A stretch of DNA of 64,000 nt, taken from the NCBI GenBank assembly GCA_965367215.1, contig CBDUIJ010000001.1, positions 8,000 to 71,999 of the forward strand. The letters are read 5' to 3'. The notes beneath the pieces are model-generated. The model had not been told where the DNA came from. It searched no databases and worked only from the letters and a program-made list of their open reading frames with translations. Positions 1-8,904 of this stretch are shown here, in pieces. Source of the DNA: Granulosicoccus sp965367215 (GTDB taxonomy: Bacteria > Pseudomonadota > Gammaproteobacteria > Granulosicoccales > Granulosicoccaceae). The translations under genes and the position numbers were made by a program. The number at the start of each line of letters is the position of its first letter. Position 1 is the stretch's first letter.

Positions 1-1766
1 AGGCAAGCTGCAGTCACTGCGCTCACCTGATGGGGCCATTGCAATTTGTGTAGATAGGAGGCTGCGTCCGATTTCTGAAACCGGTGAGCATGGCCCGCAA
101 CGCCTTTCATTCCCATGACGACACCTGCGTGCTGTACCCGCCCGTTGTCGTATAACAGCTTGGCTCCCACACAGCCGACGCGGGGTAACATGCATGCCTG
201 TACCATGCGCGTCAACCAGTCTGCTTGCACGATCTGAGTGTCGTTGTTGAGTAGTATCAGTACATCACTCTGTGTTTGGCTGGCAGCGTAGTTGTTGATG
301 GCCGAATAGTTGAAGGTACCCGGAAAATCGAGTACTGAATAGCGAGGTTCATCTTGCATCGAGTCATGAAAACGCGATGTTGCCGCTTCCGTACTACCGT
401 TATCAATTACGCTGATATGGTAGTTCGGGTAGTCCGTCAAGGACAGGATCGACTCCACGCATTGGCGCAACAGGGGTTCCTTGTCGCGGGTAGGAATCAG
501 AATCTCGACTCGTGGTGGGGCATCGAGCACGTTCAGCCGAAGCGCGGAAACTGGCGGTGTGAGCAGCTCTGCGGCGCGCTGAGTGAACCAGCGATCCTGG
601 CTGGAAACATCGCTCGGTTCCGGCTGTGAGAACAGGACTCCGGGGATATGTACCACCTGATCCCTGTTTATCACCGAGCGGGCCTGTAGCAGAAAGTCAT
701 AGATCGCCGTCTTTGCCATGGAGGACTTCAGCCCACCTGTTTTCAGGTAGAGTTCGCTGGAGCACACGCACAGATCGCCGATGTAGTTACCGGCTTCAAG
801 CAGGTAGGGGTCCCAGCCAGGCTTGATCACGGGGTGTTTTCGCTCCCGATTTTCACACAGCTTGTCATGATCGGTATAAAGCAGCTCGCATTGCGCATTC
901 TGTGCGAGTACGCGGGTAATCGAAATCAGGAATTCCGAACCGGGAACAATTCCGGAACCTGCCAGCACGATATGATGAGGCTCTGTCAGTGGATCTGTTT
1001 CCGTTTCCTGCCCGGCCAGACAGCTGATGGCAATGCTCGGCGTTCGCCCTCCCAGCATGCTCTTGAGCTCCGTGATCGATTGCTCCCACACAGCATTGTC
1101 GCTCTGGTTCATCGTGAAGATCTGAAGACTGATCCGGTTTGTCGACAGGCCGTGCCAGTCCGTATTTCTCCAGTGATTGGCCAGCGTGATGAGGTGATCA
1201 TGCAACCAGTACGAGTAGGGCTTGGGGGTGAATCCGCGCTGGTTGGTCTGGTGGTACACCTGATAAAGCTCTTCCACGGATGGCCAGTGACCATGACTGC
1301 GTAACATGTCTGTCTGAACATGTTCTATGTTGTCGACGGAGTCCTTGTGTTGCAGGGGGTCGAAACGCCGGGTCATGCGCTTCAGCATGCGTTTTGCTGC
1401 GCGACGACGAGAGACTCTTGTCAGATCGATATCCAGACACAGGCTGGCGTCCAGGTTTCCTTCCAGCGAGACGATGATATGAGTGATCTTCTCTCTGACC
1501 TGTACGACCCTTCGCGTTGCCCGCGCGCTGGTGAGCAACAGCTGTTCGCTTCGTCCTGCCACATCCAGGGTCAAGGTGTGTCCAATCGGACTTTCAACAG
1601 AATCGTTGCCGCGCGGACTGACCTGCAACAAGTACCAGCCCGGGTTCAGAATGATGAAAATGCGTCTCGCATTGGAATCCAGACAGACGGAATTCCCCCA
1701 CTTGAGTGGCTTCCTCAAACCTGAAAGCGTGAGAAACACATTGGCAATACTCGTAATACTTGGCAT
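1..1766 (-). CDS. GT2 family glycosyltransferase, C-terminus off window
   Basis: Conceptual translation of the minus strand is open from an ATG at 1766 to base 1, giving about 588 residues without a stop; the C-terminus lies outside the window. A GT-A catalytic half begins near residue 415 with ILIPTRDK, then SLTDYPNYHISVIDNGS and LILLNNDTQ, which is the nucleotide-sugar and metal binding pattern of GT2 enzymes of the O-antigen and rhamnan type. Around residue 300 the segment ELLYTDHDK looks like a second, degenerate GT-A half. No signal peptide or membrane segment is evident in the part seen. No clear ribosome binding site precedes the ATG, but an in-frame TGA six bases upstream limits the choice. 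The neighbouring capsule genes suggest it builds a surface polysaccharide; donor and acceptor are unknown. Confidence 0.8.
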   Translation of the reverse strand, partial: MPSITSIANVFLTLSGLRKPLKWGNSVCLDSNARRIFIILNPGWYLLQVSPRGNDSVESPIGHTLTLDVAGRSEQLLLTSARATRRVVQVREKITHIIVSLEGNLDASLCLDIDLTRVSRRRAAKRMLKRMTRRFDPLQHKDSVDNIEHVQTDMLRSHGHWPSVEELYQVYHQTNQRGFTPKPYSYWLHDHLITLANHWRNTDWHGLSTNRISLQIFTMNQSDNAVWEQSITELKSMLGGRTPSIAISCLAGQETETDPLTEPHHIVLAGSGIVPGSEFLISITRVLAQNAQCELLYTDHDKLCENRERKHPVIKPGWDPYLLEAGNYIGDLCVCSSELYLKTGGLKSSMAKTAIYDFLLQARSVINRDQVVHIPGVLFSQPEPSDVSSQDRWFTQRAAELLTPPVSALRLNVLDAPPRVEILIPTRDKEPLLRQCVESILSLTDYPNYHISVIDNGSTEAATSRFHDSMQDEPRYSVLDFPGTFNYSAINNYAASQTQSDVLILLNNDTQIVQADWLTRMVQACMLPRVGCVGAKLLYDNGRVQHAGVVMGMKGVAGHAHRFQKSDAASYLHKLQWPHQVSAVTAAC

Positions 1767-2159
1767 CGACAGTCTTCAGTACAGAGCAGAGGAGGAGTGA
1801 ATGGTGCTGGCATTGGCGGATAGACAACAGCGTCCTCCAACATCCAATTCATTGCACATCACGCGCCGAAACGCACGAAACTGAAACCCTTGCCGAAATA
1901 TTCGGGCTGCAGGCCTCAGTCAGCCTCCAGAATGTGAAACTCGTTGGCATGAATACTGTATCGGTCAGCGGGCTGGCGGTAGAAGATCGGGTTATCGGTG
2001 TCACGCGTGTATCCGGCCGCCATCAGAAGGTCCTGATCGTGGAGGGATGTCTGTCGGCCTTGCCTGATCAGCCTTGATTCGCGTACCTGCAGATCAGGCT
2101 TTCGCCCAGTTGCCAATGAACTTCCCAGCTTCGTCAGGACTACCGAAACAGTCACCGCT
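1767..2159. other. Intergenic region between divergent glycosyltransferase genes
   Basis: This 393-base gap separates the minus-strand GT2 gene from the plus-strand GT14 gene and should hold promoters for both, although no convincing -35/-10 pair was found. On the minus strand, 1916-2155 is open for 79 codons with good third-position GC bias, ending in HANEFHILEAD. In another frame a short stretch ending FIGNWAKA also reads like a protein end. These may be remnants of a decayed gene, but no family was recognised. Confidence 0.3.
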
Positions 2160-3107
2160 ATGATTGCTTACCATATTCTTTGTCATGGAAACTTCAAGCA
2201 AGTAGCCATGCTTGTAGATTCTCTGTTCAGCACGGATGATGTTTTTCTGATCGATATAGACGACGGCCAGAAGCCTGATCTGAAGCCTCTGGAGAAGTAC
2301 AGAAATATATCGAACGTACACATCAGCTGTGACTCGAACATCTCCTGGGGCGGGGGAGGGACTCTTCGCAAGACCATAAAGGGAGCCTTTTTTCTTCTCG
2401 ATACCGATAAGTCGTGGGATTACTATGTCGTGCTGAGTGGTCAGGATCTGCCTCTGCAATCCAGAGAGCAGATCAAGAACCGTCTCGGTCGCGGTATCGT
2501 CGAGAAGACCAGCTACATTCGTGCGGTACGAACACCCGTATTGTCTCTGGATGAAATACCGGTAGACAACAAGAAGAACGAATGTGTTCTGTGGGGAGAC
2601 CGCGGACATACCAAGGTATTTGCCAAGCCTGGCACAATCAATCCTCAAGTCGACTTTGCAGCTCGTTGGCTGGTGGATGTGGCAGAGATTGGCGAGATTG
2701 GTCATGTCTATGTCGGTAGTTGTGATTCCCTGTTGTTGAAACGTCGAGAGATGTACTTCAGGAAATACCCGTTCCACATTGGCGCAAACTGGTTCAACCT
2801 CCACAGGTCTGTCATTGAACACATGCAGAAGGATGAATTTGCCTATGAGTTGTACGATGTTCTGAAGAATACCTTCATTCCGGATGAGAGCTATTTTCAG
2901 ACCTACATCAAGAATTCCCCCTTTCGCGATAACACAGACAATGATTATGGTCGCCTGATCCTGCGTCCCGGGCCCAGACCCAGAGTCAAGGTCTTCGGTA
3001 TGGAAGACCTGCCTGCCATCGAAAGCTCCAACGATCTCTTCGGTCGGAAGTTCGATCTGAACCATGATGCCAGGGTGATCAAGGAGGTTCTTGAACGAGC
3101 GGCATGA
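2160..3107 (+). CDS. Core-2/I-branching beta-1,6-N-acetylglucosaminyltransferase-like protein (GT14)
   Basis: The 315-residue product has the features of bacterial Branch (GT14) family glycosyltransferases. It begins MIAYHILCHGNFKQVAMLVDSLF, followed by a short acidic strand VFLIDID, the family signature YYVVLSGQDLPL near residue 100, NWFNLHR in the middle, and PDESYFQTYI near residue 245 carrying the probable catalytic Glu. No signal peptide or transmembrane segment is seen, so it should act on the cytoplasmic side. Its last 17 bases overlap the proposed start of kpsC, whose Shine-Dalgarno lies inside this gene, so the two are probably co-transcribed and coupled. The sugar transferred is not readable; branching or extension of a capsule or O-chain is an inference from context. 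Confidence 0.8.
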   Translation: MIAYHILCHGNFKQVAMLVDSLFSTDDVFLIDIDDGQKPDLKPLEKYRNISNVHISCDSNISWGGGGTLRKTIKGAFFLLDTDKSWDYYVVLSGQDLPLQSREQIKNRLGRGIVEKTSYIRAVRTPVLSLDEIPVDNKKNECVLWGDRGHTKVFAKPGTINPQVDFAARWLVDVAEIGEIGHVYVGSCDSLLLKRREMYFRKYPFHIGANWFNLHRSVIEHMQKDEFAYELYDVLKNTFIPDESYFQTYIKNSPFRDNTDNDYGRLILRPGPRPRVKVFGMEDLPAIESSNDLFGRKFDLNHDARVIKEVLERAA

Positions 3108-5223
3108 GGTGGGGCAGGTGAACAGAGGACCTGATTCCAGGCCGGCAGTAGCGTTTTCCTCCGGTATTCGCGCCATCAGAAACATCGAACGATTTCTGGA
3201 GGTGGACTCGGTCATCAGCCCACAGCGTGCCTGGAAGAACAGGAACGCTGTTTCCAGTGTTGTCGTCTGGGGCCGCAAACAGAACTCGCAACGTGCACTA
3301 CAGTACGCCAGTTGCCATGGGCTGAACGTGCGCTACGTGGAAGATGGCTGGATCAGAACCAGTTCCAAAGATGCACATTCCCGGTGCTGTTATTCACTGC
3401 TCGTGGACGATACCGGTGTCTACTACGACAGCCGACAGCCCAGTGATATCGAAAACTATCTGAATCTGCCGGATGTCGATTTCGCCGTCAGCTGCGACAA
3501 CAAGGCACTTGAGTACGCTCGAGAGAATCGCGAGCGGATGGTCGAGCATGGAATAACCAAATACAATTTCTGTCCGAAACCTGCGCAGGTGCTGCTGGAG
3601 TCAGGCGCAAGGCCGCTGGTTCTCGTTATCGACCAGACAAGGGATGATGCCTCTGTTCGCTTCGGCGGGATGCAGGAAGGCGATTTTCCAGCGATGCTTG
3701 ATCGCGCCGTAGCAGAAAATCCGGGTGCTCGTATTGTGGTACGAACCCATCCCGATGTCGTTGCTGGCCGTAGAGAAGGCTATCTGAGCGAGTACGCCAG
3801 GCAGTTGGGTCTGGAGATCAGTGCCGCGGGTGACAACCCGATCTTCTGGTTGAAGAAGGCCGCCCGAGTCTATGTGGGGACATCACAGCTGGGTTTCGAG
3901 GCGCTGATGTGCGGATGCAAGGTCAGTGTTGCAGGTCTGCCGTTTTACGCCGGTTGGGGTTTGACGGAGGATTGCCAGACTCTGGCTCGACGAGTGAGAA
4001 CACGTACACTGGATCAGGTTTTCCATGCAAGTCATGTCTATCTGGCCCGATATCTCGACCCGGTCAGTGGAGCTCGATGGCAGTTGCACGAGTGTATCGA
4101 GCATGTGCGAGTGCAGCTGGAGGCGTTTGAGCGCAATGCCCATGCCTTCGCCTGTGTCGGCATCACTCCCTGGAAGAAGGGGATTGTTGCGCAGTATCTG
4201 AGATCGCCCGATGGCAATGTCCGGTTCTGTCGCAAGGATGATGTCGGCATGGATGAGAGGGCTGTCTACTGGAGTTTTGCCGATTCCAGAGTGACCGGTT
4301 GCCCCAATGGCTCGGGCACCCCATCAGAGGGTGGCGAGCAGAAGGCAGTTTCCCGCCTTGAGGACGGTTTCATCCGGTCACGTGGACTGGGCTCGGACTT
4401 CGTCCTGCCGGCGTCACTGGTTGTCGACCATGGTGGCCTGTACTTTGATCCTTCGTCAGATAGTGATCTGCAAGAGCTGCTCAACAGCGTCGACTGCACG
4501 ACTGAGAATATCGAACGAGCCAGACGACTGAGACACTCACTTCTGGCAACTCGACTGACCAAATACAATGTGTCTTCAAGTGTGGAAGCTGTGACGCCGC
4601 TCGACACGCTGGACCATGGCGACAGATTGCATGTGTTGGTTGTAGGGCAAGTGGAAGACGATCAATCCATTCTGCGAGGTTGTGTCGACGTGTCCTCGAA
4701 TGGAGACTTGTGCAGCGCCGTTCGTTTGGCCAGGCCGGATGCCCATATCACCTACAAGCCTCATCCGGATGTCGAGTCCGGCAATCGCAAAGGGGCCGTG
4801 TCGGCCCGTATCATCGATGAGTGTGTTGACAGAGTGGAGCACCAGCGAAACTTCCTGGATTGTCTGGAGGAATGCGATGAGTTGCATACCATGACATCCC
4901 TGTCGGGTTTTGAAGCCTTGCTCCGCGGCAAGACTGTTCATACCTACGGCAAGCCTTTCTACGCCGGATGGGGGCTGACCCACGACCATGTCGAATTTCA
5001 AAAGCGCAGGAGAATCCGGACACTGGAGGAATTGATCTATCTGTGTCTGGTGATCTACCCACGCTACCTGGATGTTGCCAGCGGGGAGTTCATCACTGTC
5101 GAGCAACTGGTGTCTTCACTTGCCACAGGTGCCGAAAAAGAAGAATCAGCCCACAGCAACTCGATGAGCCTGTGGAAGAAACTCAACAACATCCGCAAAG
5201 CAGTCAATTACCGGCCAATCTGA
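3091..5223 (+). CDS. kpsC: Capsular polysaccharide beta-Kdo transferase KpsC
   Basis: The protein carries two homologous transferase halves, as in KpsC (about 675 residues in E. coli). The first half contains VRYVEDGWIRTS, LLVDDTGVYYD, VLVIDQTRDDASV, HPDV and FEALMCGC then FYAGWGLT. The second repeats this with EDGFIRSRGLGS, VVGQVEDDQSI, KPHPDVESGNRKG, MTSLSGFEALL and FYAGWGLT. KpsC adds alternating beta-Kdo residues to phosphatidylglycerol-linked Kdo made by KpsS, forming the linker on which group 2 capsules are built at the inner membrane. The TTG at 3091 follows AAGGAGG with only three bases between; a GTG at 3118 in frame is an alternative start. Exporters of the KpsMTED type are not in the window. 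Confidence 0.93.
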   Translation: MNERHEVGQVNRGPDSRPAVAFSSGIRAIRNIERFLEVDSVISPQRAWKNRNAVSSVVVWGRKQNSQRALQYASCHGLNVRYVEDGWIRTSSKDAHSRCCYSLLVDDTGVYYDSRQPSDIENYLNLPDVDFAVSCDNKALEYARENRERMVEHGITKYNFCPKPAQVLLESGARPLVLVIDQTRDDASVRFGGMQEGDFPAMLDRAVAENPGARIVVRTHPDVVAGRREGYLSEYARQLGLEISAAGDNPIFWLKKAARVYVGTSQLGFEALMCGCKVSVAGLPFYAGWGLTEDCQTLARRVRTRTLDQVFHASHVYLARYLDPVSGARWQLHECIEHVRVQLEAFERNAHAFACVGITPWKKGIVAQYLRSPDGNVRFCRKDDVGMDERAVYWSFADSRVTGCPNGSGTPSEGGEQKAVSRLEDGFIRSRGLGSDFVLPASLVVDHGGLYFDPSSDSDLQELLNSVDCTTENIERARRLRHSLLATRLTKYNVSSSVEAVTPLDTLDHGDRLHVLVVGQVEDDQSILRGCVDVSSNGDLCSAVRLARPDAHITYKPHPDVESGNRKGAVSARIIDECVDRVEHQRNFLDCLEECDELHTMTSLSGFEALLRGKTVHTYGKPFYAGWGLTHDHVEFQKRRRIRTLEELIYLCLVIYPRYLDVASGEFITVEQLVSSLATGAEKEESAHSNSMSLWKKLNNIRKAVNYRPI

Positions 5224-5426
5224 CAAAACTCATGACTGTGAGGCATGGATATTGTATCTCAAGAGATGGGGAGAACAGTCGATAACCCTCATAGATACGT
5301 GGGGTATCCAGCGATCTTGCGGTTGCTCGCCAGATCATTGATGACCCAACGTGATCTGTTCAAGAGACTGTAGCCACAGATCCAATGCTGCTTCACCGCC
5401 CGAAGATATGTTAGGGAAAATAAAAC

Positions 5427-6818
5427 ATGCACCAAAGCGCGTTTCTGTCTGCGGTACCACCCACGCATGATGGCAGGGAGTCTGTTGTCAGGCGGGATGG
5501 ACAGAATTCGCGAAACGTGTTGCTGTTGCAGGGGCCGGTGGGTCCATTCTTCTCGCGTTTCAGCGAAGACCTGGAAGAGCGCGGGTTCTCGGTCACCAAG
5601 ATAAATTTCAACGGAGGTGATCGCTTCTTCTATCGCCGTCCCGATGCTCTCGATTACACCGGAACACTGGACGACTGGGAAGCATGGCTTGAGCGTATGG
5701 TTGTCAATCGCGGGTTCTCTCGTTTCTACCTGTTTGGTGATTGCCGCGCTTATCATCGTATTGCCTGTGAAGTTGCTGCCAGGAACAATGTGCGAGTCTT
5801 CGTTTTCGAAGAGGGGTATATCCGCCCGAATTTCATTACGCTTGAAGAAGATGGCGTCAACGGTCGCTCCACCATGCTGTCCCAGCCTTGCGCTATACCC
5901 AGTGTGCCTGAAGAGCTGCCGCAGGAACATCAGCAACCAGTCAATGTGTTTCTGATAACTGCCTTGTACTCCATGATCTACTACTGGGCAAGTGCCGCTG
6001 GCAAACGCCATTTCGAGCACTATCGCCACCATCGTCCGTTTGACTGGTTTCCGGAAGGGGTCCGCTGGCTACGTTCATTCACGCGCAAATGGATCTACTC
6101 GCGACGTGAGAAACACGTGCTGGACACCTTGCTTCCGCAATTTGATGGAAATTACTTTGTCTGTCCCTTGCAGGTACATTGCGACATGCAAGTCGTTGTT
6201 CATTCGGATTACAATTCCATTGAACATTTTGTCGGGGATGTACTGGCCTCATTTCGGCAACACGCCCCCAGTAGCAAGGCAATAGTATTCAAGCATCATC
6301 CCATGGACCGTGGGTATACGGACTATACAACGCTGTTTGCCAACCTCACGGCGGAGCTCGGGCTGCAGGGGAGAGTGTTCTATGTACACGATGTCTGCCT
6401 GCCGACATTGCTACAGCATGCACAAGGCACCGTGCTGATAAACAGCACCGTTGGACTTTCATCGCTGTTTCATGGCACACCCGTCAAGCCACTGGGCAAG
6501 ACGATCTACGATATACCCGGGTTGACTTCGCAGCTGGATCTTGATGATTTCTGGAATGTGGAACGGTTCGTGGACAAGGCCAACTTTCAGGCCTTCCGAT
6601 CATTTCTCATCATGAGAAATCAGCTGAACGGCAACCTCTACCGTCGTATAGGTGACCAGGGTGCCAGTGGCATAGTCTGGTCGAGTGATCTTGATAGCGA
6701 GCACCGCTGGAAGGAAGCCAAGGTCGAACCGGTCAGCAAGCCGCGACTCAGAGTGGTACGTGGCGAGCAAGCGTCGCGACCACGCAAGGGTGGTGACGGC
6801 AACGCCGAAGCCGCTTGA
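5427..6818 (+). CDS. kpsS: Capsular polysaccharide beta-Kdo transferase KpsS
   Basis: The 463-residue protein matches KpsS. It has NVLLLQGPVGPFFSRFSEDL near the N-terminus, LFGDCRAYHRIA, VFEEGYIRPNFITLEEDGVN near residue 135, FKHHPMDRGY, and a C-terminal region with LINSTVGLSSLFHGTPV. KpsS transfers the first beta-Kdo to lyso-phosphatidylglycerol, starting the linker that KpsC then extends. The gene lies 203 bases downstream of kpsC on the same strand. The N-terminal 30 residues before the conserved core are poorly conserved, so a slightly later start is possible; AGGGAAA sits about ten bases ahead of the ATG. The last 40 residues are rich in Arg, Lys and Gly and look disordered. Confidence 0.93.
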   Translation: MHQSAFLSAVPPTHDGRESVVRRDGQNSRNVLLLQGPVGPFFSRFSEDLEERGFSVTKINFNGGDRFFYRRPDALDYTGTLDDWEAWLERMVVNRGFSRFYLFGDCRAYHRIACEVAARNNVRVFVFEEGYIRPNFITLEEDGVNGRSTMLSQPCAIPSVPEELPQEHQQPVNVFLITALYSMIYYWASAAGKRHFEHYRHHRPFDWFPEGVRWLRSFTRKWIYSRREKHVLDTLLPQFDGNYFVCPLQVHCDMQVVVHSDYNSIEHFVGDVLASFRQHAPSSKAIVFKHHPMDRGYTDYTTLFANLTAELGLQGRVFYVHDVCLPTLLQHAQGTVLINSTVGLSSLFHGTPVKPLGKTIYDIPGLTSQLDLDDFWNVERFVDKANFQAFRSFLIMRNQLNGNLYRRIGDQGASGIVWSSDLDSEHRWKEAKVEPVSKPRLRVVRGEQASRPRKGGDGNAEAA

Positions 6819-7154
6819 GGCCCGAGTGTCGGTTCCGTTCTTGGCGCTTGTCGATACGATGAAACAGGGAGTTTGATGAGAGGTACGGTGACCGGTCTGT
6901 CGTGACGGTGTCGTGCGTTGGTCAGCCCCCTGATATCGCTCTCATTCTCTCGGTTGCTCATGGACACAGAGAGCCGAAAACATCGCCTTGGCCACAACCC
7001 GCGGGATCAATCCCTGTTGGATGTGCGGTAGGCCGTTGATGAGGGAAAGGGGCGGGTAGCACTGCTTGCTACAAGCCTTGTCTACTTCCCTGTTTCCGGT
7101 AAGCCCTGACACCAGGCGCCGCTGGTGTCCTCGTCTGGCTTGCCGTGCGTGAAG
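6819..7154. other. Intergenic region between convergent kpsS and the GspE-like gene
   Basis: The 336-base gap between two convergent genes contains no convincing coding sequence. Near its right end, 7108-7129 forms a perfect 8-base-pair hairpin (GACACCAG and CTGGTGTC around a six-base loop). No T-run follows on either strand, so it would be at best a weak or factor-assisted terminator. Nothing else was recognised. Confidence 0.4.
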
Positions 7155-8447
7155 TCAGCCTTGGGTTACGGGTAGTATTCTCGCAGCCTCTGCAAGAGTA
7201 ATGATGCCTTCCTGAGCCAGTCTCAGCAGGTCTCTGGACATTCCCCGTTCATCGCGAAGGCGTTGCAGTGAGCGTCTGATATCGTTGTTGTAGAAGCTGT
7301 CTCTGATTTCATCGTCAAGAGTGACGATGGAGCACAGGTCCAGCGTCTTGCCCAGACCGGTATGGTTGCAACGCTCGCAACCATCGGCAGTACTGAAGGA
7401 AGAGCGCAAGCGGTGCTGTAACCAGACGTTGATATTGCCGGCGATGATGGGGCTGTGCTCGGACAACCAGGCTGTACCCTGGTCGTCCGGGGAATGCGGG
7501 TAGCGACAGTAGGGGCAGAGACACTGCAAGCGTCGTTGTACGAGAACCGCAGACAGTGAGCGGGCGATCGCTTCACTGCGTACGCCGGCTGCCAGCAGGT
7601 GGTCCACTGCCGCTGCGGCCGAATCGGCTCTCACGCCTTGCACGATCAGGGTCGAGCTACTGGCCTGTCTTGCCAGTAGTTGTGTCATGTCATCACTGTG
7701 CGTATTGCAGGCGACAATGGCATCGCAGCCAAGTTCGCACAGTGCAGGCCAGTTCTGAAGATTGTCAGGTGCGGCGACCGTGTCGATGGCCAGTTGTATG
7801 ACTCTGGGCATCGGTGGATGTCCGGGTGCCTCCGCGCAGATGATCTTGCGGTCAGGGGCGACCAGTTCCTGCGCCATGGCGCGTACGGTCTGTGCACGTG
7901 CCTGTGGATGCGAGCAAGCGACCAGCAGAAGGCCGGATTCCTGTTTCAGGAGTTCGCGTACCTGCGACTGCTGTTTTCTGCTCAATGGCAGTTCGTCGAG
8001 GCGAGGGGGAGGGGCTTTCAGATCATGCTGCAATGTGATCAGGTAGGTATCACCCCGGGAAGTCGGGACAGCATCCAGTTGTACGAGCCGTGGCCCTGTC
8101 TGCAGCGTGAAACCGAACCATGCCCGGCGCGCCTTCGTCTGTCGAGAGTCTCCCCAGAGATACGATTGCAGGAGTTCCATGCAATCGATGTGAGAGGCGG
8201 CATTTTCAATGCGAACCTCGCTCAGACCAAACACTGTGCGCAGACGTAGTCTCAGGCAGTCGTTGTCGGGTTCGAGGTGTATTTCGTCTGCTTGCGCGAG
8301 GATGGCTGAATCCAGCAGATCCACCAGTACCTTCCAGCGTGCTCGTTCGCTTGCGGGGCAAACGGACGAGACGCCGGTAAGGTCAACAGCATTGAGAGGA
8401 GCTGATGGATTCTGGAACGCCGGGCTGTTGATCAACGAAATAGTCAT
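7155..8447 (-). CDS. GspE/PilB-like protein with degenerate ATPase motifs
   Basis: The fold of type II secretion/type IV pilus ATPases is visible: an N2-like segment (ILAQADEIHLEPDNDCLRLRLR, residues about 48-70), a central RecA-like half, and a C-terminal part with CPYC near residue 310 and CERCNHTGLGKT near residue 356, matching the tetracysteine zinc site of GspE and PilB. The Walker A loop GPTGSGKTT is replaced by ACSHPQARAQT, and the usual Asp box, Walker B and His box (IEDPVE, GEIRD, TLHTN) have become AEAPGH, CNTHS and IVQGVR. ATP hydrolysis is therefore very unlikely. It stands alone, with no pilin or secretion genes beside it. A structural or regulatory role in pilus or secretion assembly is an inference. 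Confidence 0.72.
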   Translation of the reverse strand: MTISLINSPAFQNPSAPLNAVDLTGVSSVCPASERARWKVLVDLLDSAILAQADEIHLEPDNDCLRLRLRTVFGLSEVRIENAASHIDCMELLQSYLWGDSRQTKARRAWFGFTLQTGPRLVQLDAVPTSRGDTYLITLQHDLKAPPPRLDELPLSRKQQSQVRELLKQESGLLLVACSHPQARAQTVRAMAQELVAPDRKIICAEAPGHPPMPRVIQLAIDTVAAPDNLQNWPALCELGCDAIVACNTHSDDMTQLLARQASSSTLIVQGVRADSAAAAVDHLLAAGVRSEAIARSLSAVLVQRRLQCLCPYCRYPHSPDDQGTAWLSEHSPIIAGNINVWLQHRLRSSFSTADGCERCNHTGLGKTLDLCSIVTLDDEIRDSFYNNDIRRSLQRLRDERGMSRDLLRLAQEGIITLAEAARILPVTQG

Positions 8448-8528
8448 CGAAACTTCACTTGCAGAGTCAACACCTTATCGGCGATTGAACCTCAAAGCGT
8501 TAGAACAGCAGGTAATGTGAAGCCCGAT

Positions 8529-8560
8529 CCATGAGACAGATGTCGCAATCTGTCTCATGG
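8529..8560. terminator. Perfect 13-bp hairpin between lipoprotein and GspE-like genes
   Basis: CCATGAGACAGAT and its exact complement flank a six-base loop. It begins just after the minus-strand lipoprotein stop at 8566 and before the start of the GspE-like gene at 8447. There is no T-tract on either strand, so it may be an RNA 3' end protector or a factor-dependent terminator for the fumarase-lipoprotein transcript. Regulatory binding is an alternative. Confidence 0.5.
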
Positions 8561-8565
8561 TGTGA

Positions 8566-8904
8566 TCAATTGATGGTGCACTCCAGTGATTCCCCGACGC
8601 GAAAACACCGTTTTCCCGGCGCGCAGGGTATGCCGGCAGGCAAGGCGGTGGATCCGGCCGGACAGACATTTCCTCGCTCTCCGGTACACCATTTGCCATT
8701 GTTCAGTTCATAACAGGCTGCATCGTCCTGCAGACACTGACTGCTACTGTCCACCTGAGTGTCGGTGCTCTTGCAGGCATTGGCATGGCCGCCGTTGCCT
8801 GAAGGTCGCGAGGACTTGTTAAGGCCGCCACCCGACGAAGCGCAAGCACTCAGCAGGACAGCAAGGGCAATGACAACCAGGCTGCGACAGGCTGTTGATC
8901 GCAT
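8566..8904 (-). CDS. Small Cys-rich lipoprotein
   Basis: Starting at the ATG at 8904 gives 112 residues with a lipoprotein signal peptide: an Arg-containing start, a hydrophobic run VVIALAVLLSA and the lipobox LLSAC with the acylated Cys at residue 21. A flexible Gly/Ser linker follows. The C-terminal half has eight Cys (NAC, SQC, AAC, KWC, NVC, IPC, KRC, LEC), enough for four disulfides, so it should fold in the periplasm or on the outer membrane. The start ATG overlaps the fumarase stop by one base (TGATG), indicating translational coupling. No family was recognised. Longer in-frame starts inside the fumarase gene would disrupt the signal peptide. Confidence 0.7.
   Translation of the reverse strand: MRSTACRSLVVIALAVLLSACASSGGGLNKSSRPSGNGGHANACKSTDTQVDSSSQCLQDDAACYELNNGKWCTGERGNVCPAGSTALPAGIPCAPGKRCFRVGESLECTIN

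Noticed and set aside
1916..2155. 79-codon minus-strand frame as a real gene
   Set aside because: Codon bias is suggestive but there is no recognised family and no good start; kept only as a possible remnant in the intergenic entry.
2094..3278. 394-codon open frame on the minus strand
   Set aside because: It lies antisense to the GT14 gene, whose protein shows clear family motifs; the minus frame shows none and extends into kpsC.
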